This document shows positions 28,301 to 37,952 of a stretch of DNA of 64,000 nucleotides, in pieces (position 1 is the stretch's first letter; every line of letters begins with the position of its first letter). A program made the position numbers and the translations under genes. The notes under the pieces were generated by a model that was not told where the DNA came from, searched no databases, and saw nothing but the letters and a program-made list of their open reading frames with translations. This DNA comes from Augochlora pura (lineage: Eukaryota; Arthropoda; Insecta; Hymenoptera; Halictidae), in assembly GCF_028453695.1 (NCBI RefSeq), contig NC_135773.1, positions 3,410,001 through 3,474,000 on the forward strand. The letters are read 5' to 3'.

Positions 28301-31300
28301 AACCCATTCGTGGCTCGGGACGCATCACTCTTCCCGCCGCGGGCGCGCGACAGAGTGATTCATAAAATCTGCGTCCTCTTGTGAGGGTACATCGACAACG
28401 GGGACAACAAACGGCGAGCGTGGTCAAGTTTTATCGTATAAATTACGAAAAGTGCATTTATTTGAACGTTCGATTGATTTTCGCTGCGGCACCACTATAA
28501 ACGAATCAATCTATTGAATAAATTGCCGCGGAAGCACTTTTCCGTCGAGACTGCGGATTTTGTGCATGCATGACAGAAACGAGTGGCCGCAATTTAAAAC
28601 GGCGAACAAATTAACAGAGTCCGAGAATATTTTATTTTATTCCCCACTTGCCGGAATTGTCGGGGACGAAAGCAATTTCAATTCGGAAACATTTTCCTTT
28701 CGCGCTCGATTCTCGTGCTTTTAATATTTAATGTTTCCTTAGATAATATTCGATAAGAATTTAGAAGCTTATCCGGCTAAATGAATTTCGTGCACAGTAT
28801 TACTAAATAAAGAAAAGTATAATTTTCATCGAGGATTTCAAAGCGCAAGAAATATTTCATTTTAGCGAAGTTAAAGTCGGAACATCGCCGTTCCTTGTTC
28901 TCGAAACGAATATTATTTTGTAGCTTTCTTGGCGAAGGGGCTGTTCGCGACCACGCGCACCGCAAATCATACACGCGTCGGTCATGGTAGTTGATGACAT
29001 GTGTTTGACACACTGTGGAATACTTTCTTTTGAAACGACCGCAGACTGCGATAATAACGGCGGAAGGGAGATAAGAAGAAGGATGAGCCAGCAGAAGCTC
29101 GAGGAACTGCGGATTCCGCGACGGTAGAAATGTGTCTAGACGCATGGAACGCAACACACGGTTGCACGGTGCACTCCGACCGCGGCGAATCCCTGCAGCC
29201 CCTTGTCGGATGATAACATCGCGAGCTCGACATTTAATAAAATACCTGGCAGGTTTCTCCAAACGAACAAAGGGCTCGTAATGAAACAGAAGCGCGTCTG
29301 TAAATAATTTCTTATTTCCTGCCTCTCGTATTTCATTTATGCATTAAGAAAATTAATAGCAAACGAGCAGCTTAATAATAAATAATAAAATACGTGATGC
29401 AAGAGGCAAGCATTCGGAAGGGATCTTGGTAATTTTCTCGGGCTGCGATATTAATTCTTCGTATTGTGCGCGCGTAGACGGTATAATTACCGTAACTTAA
29501 ACTCTGTGCAAAAAACTTCCAGCAATGAGCTGGTTTAACAAAAAAATACCGTGTCTTCTTACGTTGGTATAAAAATTTTAGTTCGCAGTTTCAGTTTGAA
29601 ATAAAGAATTAATGAAATATTTGAAAGATTGAACATAAGAAGAAAGAATATTAGATCGTTTTTAATCTAATAATTTTATTTGGACTCTGTACGCTCGAAA
29701 GAGTTACAAAGACGATGATATATTGATAACTTTCTTCGAAAGAAATTTCACAGCAAATGAGAATGTGGAAATTAAACCGATATCTAACAGTACGATGCGC
29801 TCTGTAATACGCCAGTATCATAAATGATAAATCACAGTTTCGTCTCATTTCATAATGCAACGATTCCAATTACACAGGAAATGAGGATCGAAATTAAAAA
29901 AAAAAAAAGAGAATGTTCCAATATTGGCGAGAGCTGCAACGAACGTGTTAATTCTCCAACGATCGGACGTAGAACGGTACGCGTTACCGTTACAGAATTC
30001 TGTAATGAGCGATGTAATCGATACGGGTGCGCGTGAATAAACACACTCGCGAACAGATCGAAGATCATTATAACTAATAGCCTCTGTTCGAGTGAGTTTT
30101 CCTCTTGTTGTAAAAGGGATAATTAATGACGATAACGGTGAAGGGTGCAGATAAAACAGTCCGGTCGATAGGGACTTCGGTTCAAGGATAGTAACTTTCC
30201 CGGTGGAAGGTCGCATAGTTCACGCCGTGAATAATTAACAGTTTTATGAACCGCGAATTGGCGCACGTGTCGCGGGATCGATTCGACGGCGAACTCCAAT
30301 TAACGCTTCCGTTTCCTTTGATACGTGCCCGCGAATTTCAATTGTTTCTTGTTCGATCGGTCGCGTGCAATTTAGTACTTAAAACTTAGTGCTGCACTAA
30401 TATGCGGGCTACTGATTTATGGGCAAAATGAAGATTGTCTAACTGACTTGAGAGAGATGAAGTGAAACATACCTATCTCTTCTGTTAGCTATTTTAATAT
30501 TTTTTATTATTGCTATTATTATTTTGTAATTTTTCTAACGTGCTCATATTTTTGTACTACTTCTAGACGTTTTTATATAATAAATACTAAGTATAATATT
30601 TTATTTATATTTTAATACAATAACATATACATGATCATGCTGCTAATTACTCTGGCGACGGTATTATAGTTATTGCAGTACCGAATATCAGTTTCAGTAT
30701 TCGCTAACAATAATATCGATAGTAAAATAATACCGGTGACAAATCACTACTACTTATTCTATAAAAATTATATTTGAAATAAATTAAATATGGAATAAAT
30801 AGATAAAAAATCCAAATAATATTTTATTAGAACAAGAATTTATCCTAGCATATTATAGATATTCTAATTGAATAAAAAGTTATTCGAATAAAATATTCGT
30901 AACTAAAATGAATTTATTCGGATAATTATCTCAGACAAATATTTTCTCGAAACAATGCGAATAATGCGCAACTCCGGTTTCAAATTGCGCAAAACTATTC
31001 GGATTTGTTCGAGAATGCGTGCGACTCATCGCAAAGTCTCCTTAGAAAGACGTTTTTGCTGACTCTCTCGCAGCTGCCGCGGCAGTGTATTCAGCGGAGA
31101 AAAATGATGTTCGACGGAGAAATATTTTATTCCACGGTCAGCGTTTCTTTTTATACCGTGCGCGCCACGGGGTTGTGTAAAATGTAAAAAAAGACGCTGG
31201 TCTTGGAACACGGACGCTTTGAACTTCAATGTCAATGTAAAGGCGACACGTGATCGGGCAGAAAATAATCACACATTGCGGCGTAACGCGCCGACCCTTC

Positions 31301-32226
31301 GACTCAAAACTCATCACCCATAATGCGGCACGTGACTTCCTACCCGATCATATCGGAAAAATCACGTGACCCGCCTCGGATAAATATCTCCGCGAGATAC
31401 GCGCGAGATACGCGGACTCGCGGAAACTCGTTGGTGAAACTTCGATCTGCGTCTTTCACGCGGATCTTTAGTTGCACGTTTCTACAACATTATTTTCGAA
31501 AAATTCGAGTTTTAGAAAATTAAATTCAGGATTTCGCTACTTTTAAAAAGATTTTTATGTCTCGCGATGCTGTGTAAAGTAGCTCGGGTAAATAAAATTA
31601 ACAAAATTCTGAAGGGTAGAAATGTAAGTTTATTCCTGAAACCTCGGTTCCATTCTTTTTGTATTGCAAAATTTATTTCTTTGGTTCTGGTTCACTATTT
31701 GAGCGAAATTAACCCAAAGGCAGACCATTATTCTCAACCATTTGCGATTATTTGTCAGGTGAAAAAAATGAAAATGAGGAAAACACTGACCTAGAGCCTG
31801 TAACTATTTCTAAGGAGCAAAAAGAAGCTGTAAAATACCAAAGAACGAACTATTAACCTTTACGCGAACCGAGATTCTTCTAAACAGATCCACGGGAAGG
31901 ACAATTGAAGGAAACGCGAGAGCCTCTTTACGTGTTATTTTAGTCGGATAAAAATAAAAGAAAAGCCCGCGTGTAACCTTCGTGGAAGTTTTCGCTTTGT
32001 CGCGCGCTAGGATAGCGCAAACATCGCGCGGCGTTTATTAATAAATGAAAAGGGCGGGCTTACCGGTATGATCGATGTGCCGGTGATGATTCCTGACGTA
32101 CGGAGGCGCCGGATGCCTAGGCTGCATGTCCCAATACGTGTTCCGGCCGTTCCCAAAATTGTTTACACGTGGCTGCTGCGAAGGCGAAGTTTGCTTGCAA
32201 GGCAACCTGGCCATGGCAGTCATCAT
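12921..32226 (-). CDS. FAM110-family protein gene, seven coding exons
   Basis: Assembled on the minus strand from exons 32226-32064, 21250-20981, 18072-17777, 16002-15704, 14445-14235 (end uncertain), 13998-13820 and 13371-12921. All junctions keep the frame, giving about 622 residues. Family evidence: near residue 55 KRKSAVELLQETKAFYVKSE parallels the vertebrate FAM110 N-terminal motif (KPSAVERLEADKAKYVKS). The last exon has RSKSDISDRYWR, LENFFNRLGLDSEN and the terminal PSIVERNARIIKWLCQCRK, matching the FAM110 C-terminal domain. Between them lie Ser/Pro-rich, probably disordered linkers. Vertebrate FAM110 proteins associate with centrosomes and microtubules and affect cell-cycle progression and spreading; I infer a similar role. 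The protein is roughly twice the vertebrate length because of the linkers. The first coding intron is about 10.8 kb. Confidence 0.88.
13488..13616. mobile_element. MITE-like element in FAM110 intron 6
   Basis: Imperfect terminal inverted repeats: left ttaacctcttagctgc (13488-13503) and right gcagctaagtggtaaa (13601-13616), matching in about 14 of 16 positions when reverse-complemented. The internal 95 bp is AT-rich and non-coding. The left flank is TTAA, suggesting a piggyBac-type non-autonomous element. It lies between exons 6 and 7 of the FAM110-like gene. Confidence 0.6.
13820..13998 (-). CDS. FAM110-like coding exon 6
   Basis: Acceptor ttttgtag precedes 13998; the donor after 13820 is gtatgc. 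The 179 nt encode DCWSHIRRDSGASTQHSTEK and a Ser-rich segment with SPDSESSNSQTDYSPTCNS, ending in phase 2 (AG), which joins the G of exon 7. Confidence 0.87.
14235..14445 (-). CDS. FAM110-like coding exon 5 (Ser/Gly-rich; 3' boundary uncertain)
   Basis: The acceptor ttttag before 14445 restores the codon AG|T from exon 4. The exon encodes SSRHIRRSLGSGGGDASSVL and continues Ser/Gly-rich to EPPPIVQVHSNYKQNR. The next mapped exon starts in phase 0, but no strong phase-0 donor is present. Weak candidates end the exon at 14235 (gtcaag) or slightly earlier (gtacac or gtacaa). A phase-1 donor at 14237 with a 23-nt micro-exon is the alternative. Confidence 0.7.
15704..16002 (-). CDS. FAM110-like coding exon 4 (Ser/Arg-rich linker)
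   Basis: The exon encodes DARFKFGRSNSHSHTSGRAG and a Ser/Thr/Arg-rich stretch, and ends CGG-AG|gtatac (phase 2). Two in-phase acceptors lie 12 nt apart (exon starts at 16002 or 15990), so isoforms with or without the four residues HCLQ are possible. The adjoining exons have complementary phases. Confidence 0.82.
17777..18072 (-). CDS. FAM110-like coding exon 3 (Pro-rich linker)
   Basis: Acceptor ttcgacag precedes 18072; donor AAAG|gtgtgc follows 17777 (phase 0). The correct frame encodes PDGILNPQQTLPPALPPKSP, then LQTKLRRLLNTDSKEN and a Ser-rich tail ending DEDRGK. A 104-residue ORF in another frame of the same strand and one on the plus strand are not used. The proline clusters could bind SH3 or WW domains (inference). 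Confidence 0.85.
20890..20911. repeat. (CTCGG)n short tandem repeat
   Basis: About four copies of ctcgg in the GC-rich patch just downstream (minus sense) of FAM110-like exon 2; intronic. Confidence 0.85.
20981..21250 (-). CDS. FAM110-like coding exon 2 (N-terminal conserved motif)
   Basis: Acceptor gccgtag precedes 21250; the donor after 20981 is canonical gtaagt (phase 1). The exon encodes the family motif KRKSAVELLQETKAFYVKSE followed by TVLDRKQELKNSGHLQ, then a Pro/Ala/Cys-rich stretch ending in HEQDR. It lies in a GC-rich patch. Long ORFs on both strands across this patch outside the spliced frame are shadows. Confidence 0.9.
24745..24870. repeat. 26-bp AT-rich minisatellite
   Basis: Units of the type agaaattatttgaaataa plus ttatttaa repeat with a 26-bp period (agaaat starts at 24815 and 24841), preceded by shorter diverged copies from about 24745. 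Each unit is partly palindromic (taattatttgaaataatta). Confidence 0.85.
26861..27026. mobile_element. TTAA-type (piggyBac-like) MITE, about 160 bp
   Basis: Left end TTAA-ccctttgcgctcgatgccg (26861-26883); right end cggcgaccactcgagtgcaaaggg followed by ttga (to 27026). The outer 14 bp match with one mismatch when reverse-complemented. The TTAA/TTGA flanks fit a piggyBac-superfamily target duplication. There is no ORF inside. A related partial copy lies at 1905-1972. Confidence 0.72.
27604..27790 (+). mobile_element. Mariner-type transposon 5' remnant
   Basis: The sequence starts ttaggttggtgcatatgaaa after a TA dinucleotide, the typical start of mariner terminal inverted repeats (family consensus TTAGGTTGGTGCA...). 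The following 180 bp fits a mariner leader with no intact transposase ORF. No matching opposite terminus was seen, so the right boundary is a guess and the copy is truncated. Confidence 0.6.
32064..32226 (-). CDS. FAM110-like coding exon 1 (start codon)
   Basis: The exon encodes 54 residues, beginning MMTAMARLPCKQ and including NTYWDMQPRHPAPPYV, and ends ACC-G|gtaagc (phase 1). The phase fits the next exon, which starts with GG to restore a glycine codon. ATG at 32226 is the first in frame; another ATG at 32214 (gccATGg) is also in a strong context. A possible 3' splice site (gggtag) ends at 32247, so upstream non-coding exons are likely. Confidence 0.8.
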
Positions 32227-35200
32227 CTTCTTCTGCACCACCTCGCCTACCCAAAAATTAATCACCTCATCGGTGCCCCGGTTTGTTGCGCCGTCGTTTC
32301 AACCCCATCTTCGAGCGATCCTCACCACTCTGGAACAGACCGGACAAGAATTTAACAAGCTGGAACCATTACGTGACGCGTTGCTACGGAAAATCACGTT
32401 ATACGGTAGTCGAGATATCTTCGATGCGTTATAGGAATTCCCATTGTGGGGACTCGCGTTATGCGAGAGTCTATTGTACTCGATCAATACAGAAAGTGTA
32501 CTTGTTAGTCTGCGAATCTTTATGCAAAGTGAAAATGATTCGTGTCTATTATTATTTCTCCTTTAGACCCTGTTCACTACGATCACTTTCACATATGTAT
32601 ATATTATTAATATAATATATTATTATGCATTATATACCTGACATATCTAAATGTTTCGGTATTTATACACGCGTTCGCAGGGCATCGGTCCAGGATTAAT
32701 AATCGCTGTCAGCGGCGTCATAAGCGTCGCAAACAGGAAAATCCTGTGTCGGTGGACGCGCGAAAGCCTGTGCCGTTCGCAAAATTGTTTCTTAATTGAC
32801 TGATACGGTTCCCCGAGGCTCGGTACACGACCGTTGCGCAACAATAGAAAAAAATGTCATTTACACCGCGCGCCGGGGATAGGCAGTCGCGACACAAAGG
32901 ATCTGCTGCACCTTGTTAAATATTTAATCAGCCACACGCCTCCCGATTCTTCGCGCTGCCCTATTCTCCGGGCACAATGACATCTGTATTGGGCTACCTG
33001 TATTCAGCGGGGACACCCAGCATTTCCCAGGGCTTTGCCTGCCTATTGTCGACGCCGTTTTAAACAAGTATGTACAAATGTCGCGACGCGACGCACACAG
33101 GCGTGTCCGAGGCGCCTAGTAACCAACCACCGCACACCGCTGCGCATGCTATTTTTTTCCCTTATTCCTTTTCGCAGTTTCGCTAACGACTCCCTTTCAG
33201 ATGGTAAGCGAAGCTTGTTATCAAACCGTGGATTAAGGCGCGGCGAAAAAAACGTTCAGTGGGCCACGTGGAATTTTCGGCGCTTTGTGGCTCCGCGTGT
33301 GGAAATAATTTTCCAACGGGTTAGGAACGCTGCCGGTTCACACCTATTTGTCCCCTTTACGGTGCATACACGTTTCAGAAAAATCCGCGCGAACGAAAAC
33401 CACGTGAAAAGCACGGAGAATGCGACTGTACAGAGGACACGTGAAAAAGATTGCTGCAGATTGGTTGCAGATACCAAAACTGATGTCGGAGAATTTCACT
33501 GTAGTTTTAGATTATTTTCGAAATTAATTTCCGTTCAAATAAATCCTTATTCGGATAACCAATAACGCCTTATTCAACTGAACTATCTTGTTCGAACGGA
33601 TCTCTGATTTTTACCCGTCATTCGAATAAAATTTAGTACAATTTATACCAATTCGATTAACGTGCAGAAAACGGACACTACTTTCAATGATTGGCGCACT
33701 ACTGGCGAAGATTTAACGGGACAGCTACGAAAGATAAAAGCTTATCCACGCATGTTACGTCATTATCTAGGATCAATATTGGTGCCCGATTCTCGAGAAA
33801 TATATACTACTCGCTGCTATCACTCGCGAATAATAAGAACAGAGCGGAAACACGGTGATATTTCCGAGACTGGGTCTACGTAAATCGATCGACCTATGGG
33901 AAAATGTATCGGGAGAGAGTGATACAATTATTCTTGTATGATCGGAGCAGACATTCTCTCTAGATAATGACGCAACGTCGGTGGATAAACTTCGAACACC
34001 TACAAGCGAACTTCTTGTTGCGTTTCTTGTAGCATGACGTTGCCAGCCGCGCAATCGCTGCAACAGTATGAGCGTATTGGCAGGCTGCAAAAATGATTGT
34101 TTAGCGATATTGGTAAGAACAACAGAAAGATTAATACTGTCATCGATGTCTAAAAGATATAATAAGGCGGAGAATAGATTTTCATTTGATTCTAGTATTT
34201 TACAACGAAAGCGAAGTATTTTTGCTTTCAACAGAGATCCGCAAACCAATTGTTGGGCAATCAGAAAAAGCTTGCCCGCTTGCTTTGCGGAAAATTGGGA
34301 AACGCATGCAAATTACACGTTCCCGTACATACGTGACCGCACGTTTCAAGCAATTAATGATAAATTCCGTTTTCCCGTACAGTTTTATTGTGTGTTACGA
34401 TAATTGGTAGATAACAAACAGTGCCAACTGTTTTTCCAATGCCCCCGCTTCCGAGAACATTCGTACGGCCGTCAGCTGTCTTGTTCCATCGGGGCGAACA
34501 CCATCGTTCATCGCGAGAACACATAAATGATTTAATTACTAGGCAAGAAACGTGTATACAAAACCAATCGTATAATCATTAGACAGTGGATCTTTGTGCG
34601 TTTATTGCTCGTAAAAGCTTGGAAAAAAGACCAGCACAATGGCGAACCGTGAGAGCCTATCGCGAAGCATCGCCCTAAACTAAATTTCTCTTTGTTGCGT
34701 TCGCAAGAAAGTACGCGAGCGGACCGATTGCGTTTCATCGCGCCGCTATCACCGCCGATAAAACGAATAGACGTCGTGACGGTTTAAATATCGTTAAATT
34801 AAACGATACTCGAAAAAATGTTCGACAGGCGAATGCGGTTCTGGAAAAAGAAAACGTTCTGTCCAACGAGGCGGTATTTAAATAGACGGGATGAAAAATA
34901 CGCGATTCGTTGTCCTGGGATCGCATTACGCGCGCCGGATAGCAATTATTTTCGTAACGGTGATCGTATATAAATAATTTGTTTCGTTCATATTTTCTCG
35001 CGATCGGACAGCTGGAACGATCCATCAAACGTATCAAAAATTTATCAGCGGTTGTATGTCAGTCACCGTGCCGCGAAAGGCAGCGTTCAATCACAGCCCA
35101 GTTACATTGCGATTACCATCCATTAGACTGTCATATGCGTTTCTTAATCGGAACGATACCGCACCGGCCCATAAAGTGCCCCGCACTCCGATCACGATGT

Positions 35201-35750
35201 ATATTTGATCGTAATACGTATCCTACGATCATTCTCGTGCGCGCCAATGCGACGCAAAGTGCATCGAATGAAGGTGACTCGGAAACGAAAATAACGATCT
35301 GAATAACGCGTACTATGTACTCCGTTTGAGTATTACATAAGACTGCTGTTAGAAGTTGATAAGACTAACACGCTGTCTTAACAATTTTCAAATTACCCAT
35401 TTCCCGAATGGTCGGCTAATTAAGTTAATAGCGAGTCCAATCAATCACCATTATTTACTCATTTACTTGGATAACAGAGAAACTCGACGAGCACAGGAGT
35501 TTACCGTCACTCAAACCTCGGAACGATCTATCACCTCTGATACAATGATTTCATCGGTTCAATTTTGCTCCACGCTTGTATAACTTCTCTCCTGATTGAT
35601 ACGGGGTATGCAAAAAAATCCTAGAACCTGCGCGGACTTTCACGATTACCTAATATTATGTTGCAAGCGTCGGGGTCTCGACACGTGGCAGGCTCGTTAA
35701 TGTTTGTTTCAATTACACGAAGCATCTTCGAAGAGTATAGTACCGGGTAA

Positions 35751-35786
35751 GAGAGAGAGAAAGAGAGAGAGAGAGGGAGGGAGAAA
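35751..35786. repeat. (GA)n-rich microsatellite
   Basis: Purine run of GA dinucleotides with aag and ggg interruptions. Confidence 0.85.
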
Positions 35787-37670
35787 GTTTCTTAATTTTT
35801 GTGACGTTTAGACCGCACCGGTTGACTGGGCGATCTCGATCGCGTTACAATCAGATTAAATGTTATCGCTGGCCGGCACACGGGTGCTTGAACTTACGAT
35901 GACAGGGAACCGCGATTCGATCACCGGAGCAAACGATACTGCATGTTGACAGGACGGAATGTGATCTCGTGCGGCGGCGCGAGGGGCCCGGATAACGCCC
36001 CGAAGAGGCTGCGCTACCGAGCCACGAACGTACCGCGATTATGCCGCAATTAAACAACCACCATAAATCAAGTTGCCGATATACACGCAGGGAATAGTGA
36101 AAGCACCGCGAAGCGTCCTCCTAAGTGATCGCCCGCGCGCTCACCGACATCCTGAGAAAACCGCCGCGGTGAAAGCGATCGGCCGATCTCAAAAGCGGGC
36201 TAAAACTGCGGTCAGGCATTTCAATACGGAACGGAGAACACGATTATCGATTGCGATTGGAAAACGTGAATGCGCGAATAATAAAAGGATGCAGGGGATG
36301 TATGTCCTGTAAATTTAATTCAATCGAGTATCTGTGACGATTATTTAAGAAAGAATTCTGGCGTGCAGCGTGAATTATCATCCAAAATATTCACATCAAT
36401 TATCAATTATCAATTATCGAGACGCGCTCCAAGAATGTCTAATGCAGGTACACCTAATTTAAAATGAACTGCTATGCATCTACAATTTATAATTCTATTA
36501 AACAGTTCAACAAATCCAAGAAAATATAACCATACTCCCGAGCTCCTCCACCGCGCTAAATAGAACGTAAAAAGAAAATACGCGATACAAAAGAACAATC
36601 GCCCGCGGATAAGGAGTATTATATCCTTTATGGAGTTCCATGGCCAAACGGACAATGGACAGCTCACTGGATTATCCGAATGTGTACACACGTTGATAAA
36701 CATTATCGCCGGCCGTTCGGGCACACGTTATTTCGATGTTAGGCTGGAACGCGAATCGCGGTGGCGGGTGAATCAAACCCCTCGTGGATCTTCTCCCGAC
36801 GAGTTTCCACGACGACGGGCCGCGATGAAAGAGACATGCAGTCTAGGGTAAAGGCTGCAAGATAAACAGAGAGGTCGATGAATCACTTTCGACCGCGCGC
36901 CGCTCCGCAATATTGCGTATCGACGACCGACGAAGAAGAAGAGGAAGAAGAAGAAGGGGATACGCTGTTAACCGGCAAATATTATCGTCTGTTGAGAAAT
37001 GCCGCCGAGAATATAAATGGGATTGCCTTCGGCCGATGCGGCGCGTGAACTACATCTGTTCCCCGCGCGTGATTGTTCGAACATGTGGCCGCGTTTCGAT
37101 TCCTCTTGCAGACAAATTTTCTGCCGTCTTCCGTGTTGCGACGACGGTCAATTTGAAATCGATGGACAGAAATGTATTTCAGCGTTCGATCATTTTAACG
37201 AGTCGAACGTCGCAGGCAACGCGTACGTGCGATATCTAAGTTTCGTGAGATGTTGTTCGAGCCGTTTCTTGTTTTATTACAGTGCTATTTTCGACTACGT
37301 CAGTACATAGGTGTCACGATTCAAATATATAAGTATTTGTATAAACAACGATTTAATATTAAAAGTAAAAGATTTGCTTGTCTCAAACAGTTTCTTGCAT
37401 TTAAGAAAGCTCGAATTCGAATGGAAGAACCAAGATCCACATTGTCACGCCATAATCTCAACAAAATCTAGATCGTGCGCCCGCAGATACCGCAAAAAGT
37501 TCAATTACGTGGATACTTCTTTTCTCCATTGTGCACATTCTTATCAGTTAAGCTACCAAGGTAGACAGAATAGAGGAGCGTGCTGACAACGGTGTGCCAT
37601 GAACCCATTACCTTAATTGCTTCTACACCTTTCGACGCGGCCGTTCCCGCGAAACGTCAGCGTCCACGAC

Positions 37671-37952
37671 TATTATCGGGTTCCCCCCCAGTCTTAGAAG
37701 ACTTTAACTACCGACTTAAGCGTGAGTCGGATAGCTGTCCTCGTCTACCTCCAACGATTTCGGTTCGCGGTTATCGGATCCTAAACATATGCCCAAGGTT
37801 ATCGGTATCGCGTAGTGGGAGTTCCTGCGTCGCCCCTATCAGATGAAACAATCCTGGTACAGTCATTATTATCGGTCGCTGTGTGGGACCTCGACCTATC
37901 AGATCGTGTAACTTTACTTAATCTTGTAACCGAATCGCCCTTATCGGGCCGA
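37671..37952. repeat. Cluster of TATCGG/TATCAG motifs
   Basis: The hexamer tatcgg or tatcag occurs seven times in this interval (near 37673, 37772, 37800, 37837, 37870, 37897 and 37942), all on the plus strand; the last six are spaced roughly 27-45 bp apart. It may be a decayed tandem repeat or a cluster of factor-binding sites; TATCAG resembles the reverse of a GATA core. Confidence 0.45.

Larger units (their letters stand above)
21251..32063 (-). other. FAM110-like first coding intron, about 10.8 kb
   Basis: No nested gene was recognised on either strand. It contains a 26-bp minisatellite, a TTAA-type MITE and a mariner terminus. ORFs up to 161 codons (for example at 28777-29262) lack family motifs and overlap other spurious frames. 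Confidence 0.7.

Noticed and set aside
28777..29262. 161-codon minus-strand ORF
   Set aside because: No motif, overlaps other open frames, sits inside the FAM110-like intron.
33035..33565. 176-codon plus-strand ORF
   Set aside because: No recognisable domain; Arg/Phe-rich composition typical of chance translation of CG-rich intergenic DNA.
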